Notes under the pieces: model-generated
Told to the model about the DNA's origin: nothing
The model's database searches: none
The model's input: the letters and a program-made list of their open reading frames with translations, nothing else
Position numbers and translations under genes: made by a program
From: CALOCN01 sp942491735
GTDB lineage: Bacteria; Eisenbacteria; RBG-16-71-46; JABDJR01
Assembly (NCBI GenBank): GCA_942491735.1
Contig: CALOCN010000014.1
Location: forward strand, 1,798,001 to 1,862,000
DNA length: 64,000 nucleotides
Direction of reading: 5' to 3'
In this document: piece by piece, positions 11,001-19,100 of the stretch
Numbering within the stretch: position 1 is the stretch's first letter
Layout of the letters: each line of letters opens with the position of its first letter

Positions 11001-12875
11001 GCGCACTATGCGCTGCACGAAGTGGGGCGGTTGCGCCGGGGTGAGAGCGTGCTGATCCAGGCCGGTGCCGGCGGGGTGGGCATGGCCGCCATCCAGATCG
11101 CCCAACGCGCGGGAGCCAGGATCTTCGCCACCGCGGGGAGTCCCGAGAAGCGTGAGTTGCTGCGACTGACCGGGGTCGATCACGTTCTCGACTCCCGCTC
11201 GCTGGACTTCGCCGAGGAGGTCCTGCGTCTCACCGGGGGGCGCGGCGTGGACCTGGTGCTGAATTCCCTGGCCGGGCGAGCCATCGGAAAGGGACTGGCG
11301 TGTCTTGCGCCCTTCGGGCGATTCCTGGAACTGGGCAAACGCGATATCCAGGAGAACAGCCGGGTTGGCCTGTGGGCCTTTCGCCGGAACCTGTCCTTCC
11401 ACGTGATCGATCTGGGGAGCATGGGGCAGGAGCGACCCGAGCTCCTGGGCGGGATGTTCCACGATCTCGGGGCGCGATTCCAGGCCGGCGAGTACCATGC
11501 CCTGCCCCACACCGTGTTCCAGGCTTCGCGGATCGCGGATGCCTTCCGTTACGTGGCCCAGGCCCGGCACATTGGCAAGGTGGTGATCGCGCTGGGCGAC
11601 CCCCAGGTGGAGATCGTCCGCAGCGATCCCGAACCCCTGCAGTTTCGCGCCGATCGCACCTACCTGGTCACCGGCGGGCTGAGTGGATTCGGACTGAGCA
11701 CCGCGCGTTGGATCGCCGAGCGGGGCGGGGGACATCTGGTGCTGTTGAGTCGTAGCGGTCCCTCCACCCAAGCGGATCATGAGGCAGTGCGGGAGATCGA
11801 GGGCCTTGGCGCCCAGGTGATGGCCCTGGCCGCGGACGTCACGGACCGTGCGGCAGTGGATGCGGTCCTGCAACAGGTCCGGGCCACACGGCCGCCCCTG
11901 GGGGGCGTGTTCCACTCCGCGGCGGTGTTCGACGACGGGGTCATCCTGCAACTGGATGCGGACCGTTTCTCGCGGGTCATGGACCCCAAGGTCAGGGGAA
12001 CCTGGATCCTCCACGAATTGACCCTCGAGGACCCGCTGGACCACTTCGTGCTCTTCAGCTCGGTGAGCTCGTGGGTGGGCACTCCGGGGCAGGCCAACTA
12101 TGTGGCGGCCAACGCGTGCATGGACGCCTTCGCCTCCTATCGGGCCCGGGAGAACCTGCCGGTGCTGGCCATTGATTGGGGGCGCCTGGACGAGGTGGGC
12201 TATGTGGCCCGCAACGCCGAGGTCGGGGACATTCTCACCCGGCGTGGGTTCCTGGGTTTCTCGCCCGTCCAGGCCATGGAGGGCCTCGACTTCATGCTCC
12301 AAAGCGAGCGTGCACAGCTGGGCTTCATTCGCCTGAACTGGGATGTGTCCGGACCCGCCCTGGCCAAGATGCGCATTGCCCGGAGGGTGGCCAACCTCTT
12401 CGCCGAACTGGCCGCGGAGAAGGCGGCCGATGACGAAGGAAGCCGGGTGCGCGACGCGCTTCGCCAGGCGTCTTTGGCCGATCGTGAGGCGATTCTCCTG
12501 GAGTATGTCCGGGGCCAGGTGGGCAAGGTCCTCGGAGTCTCGGCGACAAAGCTGGAGGTGGAGCGTCCTCTCAACGAACTGGGGTTCGACTCGCTCATGG
12601 CGGTGGAGTTGAAGAACCACATCGACAGCGACCTGGCCATCGCGCTCCCGACCCGCGCCATGATGGAGACGCCGTCGATCACGACCCTCACCCAGGCGGT
12701 GGGATCGGTGTTGAGCGCGGGAAGTGGAGGACGCCCCGCTCCCAGACCCGCGACCCGGAATGGGGCTGTGCCTCAGTCCGATGGCAGTGCGAAGGTCAGC
12801 ACCGGGACCTCGGTCCCTTCCACCACCAACGCCGCCGAGTCCCCAACAAGTCAACCCACTCTCGAGAGCCCATGA
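5076..12875 (+). CDS. Stand-alone highly reducing type I polyketide synthase (KS-AT-DH-cMT-psiKR-ER-KR-ACP)
   Basis: 2599 residues from the ATG at 5076 (GGGAG 8 bases upstream; an in-frame ATG at 4992 would add 28 residues overlapping the divergent gene). KS (~14-440): DTACSSS with Cys187, His322 in EAHGTGTAVGDP, His362 in IGHLEAGAGV. AT (~549-850): GHSSGEIAAAYAAG with Ser640, and YAFHSP, which leans to malonyl-CoA. DH (~909-1182): His939 in an HxxxHxxxxP variant (the usual Gly is His943), Asp1104 in LLDACFQ, DYGPRFQG. C-methyltransferase (~1240-1610): LETGAGTGGLTAH. A structural KR half (~1630-1840) precedes ER (~1851-2175, AGAGGVGMAAIQ) and KR (~2195-2400: TGGLSGFGLS, Ser2329, Tyr2342, FDD as in B-type KRs). 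ACP: LGFDSLMAVEL with Ser2506. The end is a low-complexity tail with no thioesterase or reductase domain. Every catalytic motif is intact. The layout is that of fungal HR-PKSs and suggests an iterative enzyme; the product is unknown. Confidence 0.95.
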   Translation: MAVTPPADDPASREPIAIIGIGCRFPGSADDPAAFWQNLVAGVDGVHEVPPDRWNPGREFDPRPGVPGRTYSRWGGFLRRIDGFEPEAFGISPREAHFIDPQHRLLLETASEALDDGGQLPERLAGTPVGVFVGISTSEYANLQSTVHDTREVDVHTATGGAFSIAANRVSYCFNFKGPSVAVDTACSSSLVATHLACTSLWEGESRVALAGGVNVIIGASNYIAFSAATMLSPTGRCRAFDAGADGFVRSEGAGMVLLKPLSRAVADGDRIHALILATAVNQDGRTSGITLPNGDSQAELLREACRRAGVKPSDLQYVEAHGTGTAVGDPIEAKALGSVLAEGREADRPCIVGSVKSQIGHLEAGAGVAGLIKTALSIGHRRIPGNLHFETPNPDIPFDELRLRVANGNQPWPREGRPLLAGVNSFGFGGTNAHVILRDYPMETVAPGDQDPPMGAALGLLPLSARSPETLVELARRTRRLVQAQDTPLLADLCHTARTRRPRHPHGVSLVFADRAELVDRLDGVIEGRRTAGIQPVQRAGQTPSPLVFAFCGQGSQWARMGHELHQREPVYRQTVEACAATLAGLAEWSLLEELARDEATSQLHRTAIAQPAIFAVQAGLADLWKSWGIHPAAVMGHSSGEIAAAYAAGMFTLAEATRIVFHRGRTMDRPSSEGAMLAAGLGVEEAQELIAPFADRVAVAAANSPTAITLSGDPDALAEVARRLTEREVFNRPLKVRYAFHSPLLDPVHDDLVQSIGDVACRDGSIPLLSTVTGDAAAASGLTAEYWWRGLRDRVRFAEGVDQAVVRGMTTFLEVGPHPVLSGYIAECLHARGAKGQAVSSLRRGEPEQAALLGSLGSLHLLGHDVAWETVFPGPKRVVSLPPQPWRHESYWHESAELRASRLTPDPHPLLRHRLTGAEPTWQTPLDVRVLDYLVDHRVDHHTVFPAAGYVEMAVAAVQRLTGRSAVSLEEVRFQRALLIQEGDHDTVIECRLDTDEGTFGIRSGNPNSDNPWTLHCEGQLDLEAAPPVTGNRDLQATRASLTEALDPQAIYERFSRVGLDYGPRFQGIRRVHRRNGEALAEVGLSAGLLEESYAVHPALLDACFQTLIAALPGSNPTGDSLLLPVYVRRVRFFASPGNTVQVHAQVRHFGDRLLDGDIDVLDEDGRILARFEGFRCRALDRRKSAGVEGPREWIYDVRWENRPHPVTLATPRVPSPLPSIADLAAHARAEGASLVRELDLAERLPDAYRDMDDSARAFMVQFLRGLGYTLNEGDRIPAEEPADRLGAAPHHRRLLQGFFWHLEQAGWVRRVAGANGSGTSWDVVRTPPSLDPEALWRGNWSKHPASYPELLLQGRCAPRLVEVMRGDMDPRELLFPEGPTNTLAAFYANSPTFRVVNHMMRSALDRIRASRPEGSILRVLETGAGTGGLTAHLLPALDPMGTVYTFTDVSAAFLSRAERRFGDYPFVDFRVLDLDADPRAQGFEPGCADVIVASDVFHATVDLRETLRRVRRLLAPGGVLLFVEVEVRSASADLVFGLTEGWWRFEDLDLRPDYALLPRDRWIELLRETGFEDPEALSLLPGETHSAQVVLLARAGEAPGEETATLGAVAAEESVSLDEGLWLLFIDSLDSGHGAATPYRGVGAHLDSLLAEAGARTLVVEPGGSYRAPSDGRAVIPPGDPGAMIRLVQDLDPDQPLAGVIHLWSLDAEGDMSLGTLRRAEQLGAHSVLHLVQALYDADRISAGMSMMLVTRGVQVPPGASHPVAAGQAAVIGLGRVIINEHPGIRIRMVDLGDDPASQAAANLLRELQGEDPEEEIALRGESRFVPRCTRARYIHRPVQRRAAPHLEYRLQASTSGTMDELAWKEVPGTAIGPLEVEIQVIAAGLNFRDVLKALALYPAEADDYLLLGDECAGRVMAVGSEVRDLRVGDPVVTMARGCFASRVVAPAAMVLPLPRGMSFEDAATLPVAFLTAHYALHEVGRLRRGESVLIQAGAGGVGMAAIQIAQRAGARIFATAGSPEKRELLRLTGVDHVLDSRSLDFAEEVLRLTGGRGVDLVLNSLAGRAIGKGLACLAPFGRFLELGKRDIQENSRVGLWAFRRNLSFHVIDLGSMGQERPELLGGMFHDLGARFQAGEYHALPHTVFQASRIADAFRYVAQARHIGKVVIALGDPQVEIVRSDPEPLQFRADRTYLVTGGLSGFGLSTARWIAERGGGHLVLLSRSGPSTQADHEAVREIEGLGAQVMALAADVTDRAAVDAVLQQVRATRPPLGGVFHSAAVFDDGVILQLDADRFSRVMDPKVRGTWILHELTLEDPLDHFVLFSSVSSWVGTPGQANYVAANACMDAFASYRARENLPVLAIDWGRLDEVGYVARNAEVGDILTRRGFLGFSPVQAMEGLDFMLQSERAQLGFIRLNWDVSGPALAKMRIARRVANLFAELAAEKAADDEGSRVRDALRQASLADREAILLEYVRGQVGKVLGVSATKLEVERPLNELGFDSLMAVELKNHIDSDLAIALPTRAMMETPSITTLTQAVGSVLSAGSGGRPAPRPATRNGAVPQSDGSAKVSTGTSVPSTTNAAESPTSQPTLESP

Positions 12876-13819
12876 AAACAATGCGCATTCTGTCTTGTGC
12901 CTTGGCCTCCATCCTGGCTTTCACGTTTGTCGCGTGCTCCGCCTCGACTTCGCGGGACGAGTCCCGGATTGTCGCTATTGGCGACGTCCACGGCGATCTC
13001 CAGGCGACGCGAGCTGCGCTTCGTCTGGCAGGAGCCATCGACGAGCAGGATCATTGGGTCGGCGGCAATCTGACCGTGGTTCAGACCGGCGACCAGCTTG
13101 ACCGGGGTGAAGATGAGCAGGCGATCCTCGACTTGTTCGATGCACTGGGAGAGGAGGCCGCCGCTGCCGGTGGGGCGTTCTATCCCCTCCTGGGCAACCA
13201 CGAGTTGATGAATGCCAAGGGTGATCTGCGCTACGTGACCGAGGGGGGGTTCAAGGACTTCGAGGATGTGGGCAACTATGATCCGGCGGACACTATTCTG
13301 GCCGCCTACGAACCGCATCAGCGAGCCCGCATGGCCGCCCTGCTACCAGGCAGGCCATATGCCCTGATGCTGGCCAAGCGATCGCTGATTCTGCAGTTGG
13401 GCGAGAACGTGTTTGTCCATGGAGGTGTGCTGCCCGAACACGTCCAGTACGGCATTGACCGCATCAATGAGGAAACAAGAGCGTGGTTGCGTGGAGAGGC
13501 GGCTCGCCCGGAAGTTCTGGAAGGTTCCGACAGCCCCCAGTGGACGCGCCTCTACTCCGATCAGCCGGACTCCACGGCCTGCGCGGTGCTTCATCAAACC
13601 CTGGAGTTGCTGGGCGCTACCCGCATCATGGTCAGCCATACCGTTCAGGACGACGGCATCACCAGCTATTGCGACGGCGCAGTATGGTGCATCGACGTTG
13701 GCATGGCGGCAGCATACGGGGGCCCCATCGAGGTGCTGGAGATCCAGGGCGACTCGGTCCGGGTTCTGCGGGCGGCGGATCCACGGCCCATGGAGGAAGA
13801 GACGGGTGGATCACAGTGA
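12872..13819 (+). CDS. Calcineurin-like (PPP-type) metallophosphatase, predicted lipoprotein
   Basis: 315 residues. The N-terminus has a lipoprotein-type signal ending FTFVACS, so it is probably anchored in the envelope. The PPP metal-binding motifs appear in order: GDVHGD, GDQLDRG, GNHE, and a late VSHT and FVHGG. The set resembles Shewanella-like (SLP) protein phosphatases rather than nucleotidases. Its ATG overlaps the PKS stop (ATGA, 12872-12875), so it is translationally coupled to the synthase, an unusual partner. An internal ATG at 12881 could also be used. A role in removing phosphate from the polyketide or a carrier is conceivable, but nothing in the sequence shows it. Confidence 0.87.
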   Translation: MKTMRILSCALASILAFTFVACSASTSRDESRIVAIGDVHGDLQATRAALRLAGAIDEQDHWVGGNLTVVQTGDQLDRGEDEQAILDLFDALGEEAAAAGGAFYPLLGNHELMNAKGDLRYVTEGGFKDFEDVGNYDPADTILAAYEPHQRARMAALLPGRPYALMLAKRSLILQLGENVFVHGGVLPEHVQYGIDRINEETRAWLRGEAARPEVLEGSDSPQWTRLYSDQPDSTACAVLHQTLELLGATRIMVSHTVQDDGITSYCDGAVWCIDVGMAAAYGGPIEVLEIQGDSVRVLRAADPRPMEEETGGSQ

Positions 13820-13883
13820 GCGCAGGCGCGTTACGACGTAGAGCGCCGCTCAGGTCAGAACTCGATTGGGCAGGGCCTGTGTC

Positions 13884-14612
13884 TCAATCCGACGACAACG
13901 TGAAGCTCCGCACCGAAACCCCCGCCCCTTCTGCCACCACCACGGCCGAATAGTCCTCCCCGCAGTCCAGGTCCCGCACGGTCCAGATGTGGTCGGTGTC
14001 GTCCACTGCGGGTTCCAGTACGCAAGGGGGATCGCCGGGACGCGCGCTCACTCGAAACGTGTCCGGGGCAACCCTCAGTCCGGTGCCCAGGGCCTTGAGG
14101 TAGGCCTCCTTGCGCGTCCAGCATTGGAGCACGGCCCGTGGATCGTGAACGCTGCCGGTCTGGGCCAGCTCCAGGGACTCGCCGGGATGAAGCGAATCGA
14201 CGATGGCATCGAGGGCCCGCCGACGGCCCAGCCACTCGACGTCCACTCCGACCTCGTGATGCGTGCTCACCGCGACGACCGCCAGGTCACCTGAGTGCGA
14301 GAGATTGAAACGGAGAGGGGGCGGGCGGTTGGGGAGCGCCGGTTTGCCGTGGGGACCGGTCACGAATCGTAGTTCCGCCGGCGAGACGCCCGCGTATCCG
14401 GCCAACACCTGGCGGAGACCGCCATGGGCGAGGACGAACCGCTCCTTCAACCGCAGGGTGGCCATGGCCTCGGCGCGCTCCCGCTCGCGGTCGTCAAGCA
14501 GGCCGAGTCGCGGGGCAACAAGATGTGCCGCCTCGTAAAGCGCGATTCCCCAGGTGTGCACCGTGCCTTCGGCGAGGGGCGTTGATCCGGGCGTGGAAGC
14601 GGTCCATTTCAT
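13884..14612 (-). CDS. 4'-phosphopantetheinyl transferase, Sfp type
   Basis: 242 residues from the ATG at 14612; the frame is open to 14708 but the extra residues look unlike the family. Motifs in order: GPHGKPAL, FNLSHSGDLAVVAVS, GVDVEWL (Mg-binding Asp/Glu), and CWTRKEAYLKALG (the WxxKEA motif). The enzyme moves the phosphopantetheine arm from CoA to the Ser of carrier proteins; here the obvious client is Ser2506 of the PKS ACP 1.3 kb away. It is convergent with the phosphatase gene (64 bp apart) and divergent from the next gene. The true start is uncertain because no strong ribosome site precedes any candidate. Confidence 0.92.
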   Translation of the reverse strand: MKWTASTPGSTPLAEGTVHTWGIALYEAAHLVAPRLGLLDDRERERAEAMATLRLKERFVLAHGGLRQVLAGYAGVSPAELRFVTGPHGKPALPNRPPPLRFNLSHSGDLAVVAVSTHHEVGVDVEWLGRRRALDAIVDSLHPGESLELAQTGSVHDPRAVLQCWTRKEAYLKALGTGLRVAPDTFRVSARPGDPPCVLEPAVDDTDHIWTVRDLDCGEDYSAVVVAEGAGVSVRSFTLSSD

Positions 14613-14676
14613 CTGAAGCCCAACCCTATTCTCCTGCATGACCTCGTTGTCGCGGTGGTTGTGATCCAAACCGTAG

Positions 14677-15189
14677 GTGCGTAGGCTATGCGCCATGCAT
14701 GGAATCATAACCGCTCTACTCGTCGGGCTTCTTTGTTCGTCTCTCCCGGGGATCGCGACGGCTCAGTCCGACTCGGTTCTGGATCAACTGGCGGGCACTT
14801 GGGAAGGGGAGGGGACCCTCTTTGGCCGGGATGCCGTCTTCCACATGTCTTGGGAGTGGGTCCTCAACGACGTGTTCCTGGAGCTCTCGTTCCGCAACGG
14901 GATGAAGACTGCCGACGGAGTGACGCCTGTCCTGGAGGCCACGGCCCTCTACAAGCCGTCCGATGAAGGGCAGCTGGATGGCACGTGGTACGACACGCGT
15001 GGGGTCGTCCAGCCTCTGAAGGGCCAGACGAACAACGCGACGCTCACCGTTCATTGGGGGACTCCGGAGACCGAGGAAGGTCGTACCGTCTATCAAGTCA
15101 CGAATGATGGTACCGTCGTGGTGGAGGACTCGGTCATGAAGGACGGAGCGTGGGTTACCTTCGGGGAAGCGACCTACCGGCGGCCTTGA
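14677..15189 (+). CDS. Secreted lipocalin-like protein (DUF1579-type)
   Basis: 170 residues from a GTG at 14677 (MRRLCAMHGIITALLVGLL...ATA gives a normal basic signal peptide); an ATG at 14695 is the alternative. The mature ~140 residues show the pattern of DUF1579/lipocalin-like barrels: LDQLAGTWEGEGTL at the first strand, then SWEWVLNDVFLELSFRN, LYKPSDEGQLDGTWYD and ATYRRP at the end. Function of this group is unknown. Its last 35 bases overlap the 3' end of the convergent LamG-like gene. Confidence 0.65.
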   Translation: MRRLCAMHGIITALLVGLLCSSLPGIATAQSDSVLDQLAGTWEGEGTLFGRDAVFHMSWEWVLNDVFLELSFRNGMKTADGVTPVLEATALYKPSDEGQLDGTWYDTRGVVQPLKGQTNNATLTVHWGTPETEEGRTVYQVTNDGTVVVEDSVMKDGAWVTFGEATYRRP

Positions 15190-15853
15190 TCGATCCCCAG
15201 GAACGCGGCATCACCGGCACCACGTCGACCACGCCGTTGTGGATGTTCAGATTACGGATGTGTCCCTTGAAACTTCTTCCGAGGGCTCCGTTGGACGTGC
15301 TGACGTCGCGGTCATCCCCGTGCACGAGCGTGTAGTCCTGGGTGGTGACCAGCGCGCCGTCCAGGTACAAGGACCCTGTGCTGCCGTCATAGGTGAAGAT
15401 CAGGGTGTGCCATGTATCCAGGGAAACGACCTGGTCGCCGGTAGCCCCGGAGGAATTGTTGTAGGCGATCTGAAGCTTTCCATCCGAGGTCAGTGAGCCT
15501 CCCCCCCAACGCCAGCCACTGCCCCCGATGATCACCGGCTTCGTGATCGACGGGTACTCGGCTACCTTGAAGTCGACCAGGATGCTGAACGCCCCCATGT
15601 CGAGCGACGGGATGAGCGGCGTCCCGGCATGCGAGGAGTCGGGCTGGGAGCCCACGTAGTTGCCGTTCAGATAGACTCCGCCTTCCTCGAAGGGCGCATT
15701 GATCAGTTCCATGGGGCCATGGGTTCCGGTGCCGTCGACGGCAGTCCCATCCAACGAATACGACGCGATCAGGGTGGTCTGGGCGAGGGCGATCATCGGG
15801 GTGAGCATCAGCGCGACGAGTACGATGGTGAGTGTCCGTATCCGACGGGTCAT
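15155..15853 (-). CDS. Secreted LamG/concanavalin A-like lectin-fold protein
   Basis: 232 residues from the ATG at 15853, chosen because GAGGAG lies 5 bases upstream and a clear signal peptide follows (MTRRIRTLTIVLVALMLTPMIALA). The frame is open further upstream to 16105 without signal features. The mature part has laminin-G-like jelly-roll motifs: LIASYSLDGTAVDGTGTHG, FSILVDFKVAEYP, DTWHTLIFTYDGSTGSLYLD (the core LamG strand with a Trp-His pair), and GHIRNLNIHNGVV. Such domains bind carbohydrate or act as adhesive modules. No catalytic domain is attached. Confidence 0.78.
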   Translation of the reverse strand: MTRRIRTLTIVLVALMLTPMIALAQTTLIASYSLDGTAVDGTGTHGPMELINAPFEEGGVYLNGNYVGSQPDSSHAGTPLIPSLDMGAFSILVDFKVAEYPSITKPVIIGGSGWRWGGGSLTSDGKLQIAYNNSSGATGDQVVSLDTWHTLIFTYDGSTGSLYLDGALVTTQDYTLVHGDDRDVSTSNGALGRSFKGHIRNLNIHNGVVDVVPVMPRSWGSIKAAGRSLPRR

Positions 15854-16111
15854 TACAGCTCCTCGGTTCGTTTGGATTGCCTCCAGCTCCGACGGCCGCA
15901 TGCTATGGGAATGACCGCGTGGTTTCAACCCCCGGTCGTGCTGTCGTCTGTGCTTCACCGGCTGCGGGAAGCGCGGGTAGGAAGGAGAATGAACGGGGGA
16001 TTTCGGGTATTGGGGGGTCAGGAGCGTAGGGCCGGGAATCCACGCCTGTCGTCCGTATGCTAAGGAAAGGCCGAGTGGAACAGCTCGGTGTTTGTTTCCT
16101 GGCACAATCCT

Positions 16112-19100
16112 ATGGGGGAATCCGTGAGACTTCTGGTGTGCACATGGGTAGTGGTCGGTCTACTTCTTCTCAACAGTCAACAGGCTGGCGCCCAGCTCCT
16201 CTGCGGAACCAAAGATCTGACTCACGGAGAGCAAGCTGGCGTACGTCGCGTACTCGAGGAGTATCGGTATCAACGGGCGGCTGATGGCTTGGGTCGGGTG
16301 CAAGCGGCCCAGACCACAATAACCATTCCCATTGCGATCCACGTGATCACGGATGGAGTCAGCGTTTCTCAGCAGCGGATCGACGAGCAACTTGACGTCC
16401 TGAACGCCGCGTTCCTCAACGGGCAACCAGTCTTCACTTTTGTCCCGGTCACTCCCCCGATCCTGCCCATCGACAGCTTCGAGTGGGGCACCAGCCTTGC
16501 CGGTTCCCCGGAGGCGGCGGAAATGATGCGTCAGACCCAGGTCGGGTTTGCCCCCGAGGTCATGCATGTCTATGTCACGAGTGTCGGGGACGTAGGACTC
16601 TACTCGGGATACGCCACGTTCCCCTGGGAATACGCGGAGGACAGCGATCAGCACGGGGTCGTTGTCGATCAACAAACCCTGCCCCTGGGTTCTAACCCTG
16701 CCGTGTACACGGGAGACATCCTGGTTCACGAAGTCGGCCACCATCTGGGGCTGTATCACACGTGGCAGGGCGGGTGCGGGGACCCCGGGGATGAGATCGA
16801 GGACACGTCCCCACACCTCTTCAATGGCGATCTGGCATCGAGAACGAACTGTGCGTTTTTGTCCGCCTGCGGAGGGACCGAACCCGGGGACAACCACATG
16901 AACAACACGTTGGATGATTGTCGCGAGTTGTTCACGCCGGGCCAGCACATACGGATGGGTGACATGGTGGCCATCTTCAAGCCCGGCCTGATCATGGGGG
17001 CGGAGGTTATTCGTCTTGCGGCAACAGTTCCCCCCCGCAATTCGGTGGGACTGACGTATCCGTGGATCCTGGACTACGACGCACCCTTCGCGTTCCAGCC
17101 GCTCTCGTCCTGTCCCGAGCCGGATTCCGGTAACCCGGAGACTCTGGCACCGTGTCTGGTCACGGTCAGGGGCTCCGAATCCGGGGTGCTGCAGAGGAGG
17201 TCGGAGATCGCGAGTGAGGACGTGGACTTTGGCGTAGTCCAGACGGGCCCCTCCAAGCTCATGGTGTTTCCCTCTTCCGCGGAGGGGCTTCCGGCGGACA
17301 TCAAGGCGGGTGAGGTCGTGTCGGTGACCGTACATCGGGATGTCGGGACCGGATCAGGCAATGTCTTCAAGGGCAGCACGCATCGGATGATTGCCCCAAG
17401 CTGTGGGGGCGGTAGCTTCCCGGCCTTGACTACACTGCCGGAGCAATCCTCCCAGTTCGTGGCTGCCGCCGACTTTGATAGCGATGGCTACCCGGATCTG
17501 TTGCGATCCGGAACGATCGCCTCGTCGCTCGAGATTCTCTGGAACGACGGTAGTGGGGGGTTCGATCCGATAGGCGTCAGCGTCGTCGATGCCGGGCGTG
17601 CGGTAGGGCGATTCTGTACGGGTGATGTGGACAACGATTCCGATGTGGACGTGATTGCGGTTTCGGAGATCGAAGAAGAGCTGGTTATCCTGCGCAACAA
17701 CGGCGCCGGAATGCTATCCCTGGAGCCGAATGACGTGATTCCGGTGGCCAATATAGGGTGGACAGCCCATGGTGCCGGCGGCGCGGTAGAGGTCGTGGAC
17801 GTCGACAACGACGGTTTCCTGGACCTCTTGGTCGCCGGGGGAGATGGCGGGTTCGAGGGGGGCTTCCTGGGGGTACTCCGGAGCAACGGGGGGAGCTTCT
17901 TGGGAGGCGTCGTCGAGAGATACACCTCCATCGGCGGCGGGTTCGAGATCGAGGGCGCGGACCTGGACAATGACGGTGACATGGACATCATGCTGGCAAG
18001 TACGGCCGGTACGCTTGCATACATGAATGACGGGGATGGATTGTTTGGCGCGATGGACATCCCGATATCCCCCGCTTGTGGACTGGACGGGTTCTCATGC
18101 CGTGTGTCCTCGATTCAGGCCGCGGACCTTGATGGAGACGCCGTCCTGGAGATCGTCGTGTCGTCGACCTTGGATGCCGGAGGGCAGTGGGTCGAGGTGC
18201 TCGGGCGGCTTGAAGATGGAGCGTTTGTGAGCAAGTTCCTCTCCTTCGTCGGCTCGCCAACCAACCGGGAAGGGGTTGGGTTTCGGATTGCGGTTGGGGA
18301 CATCGACGGAGACGGGGATCGGGATCTGGTCACTTGCCAGGTTGGCGCCCAGGGTGTTCGGTGGTTCGAGAATGTGTCCGACCCCGGAGTGGGAGTGGCC
18401 TTTGTCTTCCACGAGACGCCGGCGGCCATCGTCGACCGGGGTGACATCCTGCTGTCCGATGTTGATCGAAACGGTGCATTGGACGTGATCACCTCGGGAT
18501 TGTACGGTCCCGGAATCACGGTCAGTCTGGCAAGTGGTGTACCGGACGCTCCGGTATTGCTCGAACCTGCGGAGGGTGTGGTTTTCGTCGAGCCTGCCAG
18601 TCCCACACTTACCTGTGCTGCAGATCCGATTGCGGTGGCGTACCAGTTCCAGATTGACATCAATGACGCGTTCTCTTCGCCTACGACCTCGTTCATCGGC
18701 AATCCCAATCCCGTCTGGCAGGTCACCACACCGCTGACCGCCGGGATCTACTACTGGCGTGCCCGTGTCCTGGCTGACTGCGGGGCAGGTGATTGGACCT
18801 TGCCGCGGACGCTCCAGGTCGACCACGATGAAGCTGGCTGTCGGGTGGAGTGTCCGGAGTGGTCTGGCCCTGATGGGCGGCCGATCGTGTCCTCGCGCAT
18901 CGAGCTGAGCCCGAACCCGTTCTCAGAGAGGGCCCGGATCAGCTGGGCGATTCAGGAGGATGGTGATCTTGAGGTGGCCATCTACGATATCGGGGGCCGG
19001 CGTAGGATGTACCGCCACTTCCCGGATGTGAGCGCCGGTCCGTGGGCTTGGGGATGGGACGGCCGGGGCGAGAACGGGCGGCAGGTTCCGGCGGGGGTCT

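Noticed and set aside
5076..12875. Fatty acid synthase
   Set aside because: The C-methyltransferase domain and PKS-type KS/AT motifs fit a polyketide synthase; no MPT or thioesterase domain is present.
8334..12881. Very long open frame (1515 codons) on the minus strand opposite the PKS
   Set aside because: It mirrors third-position GC bias of the real gene, has no recognisable domain, and the plus strand shows every PKS motif in order.
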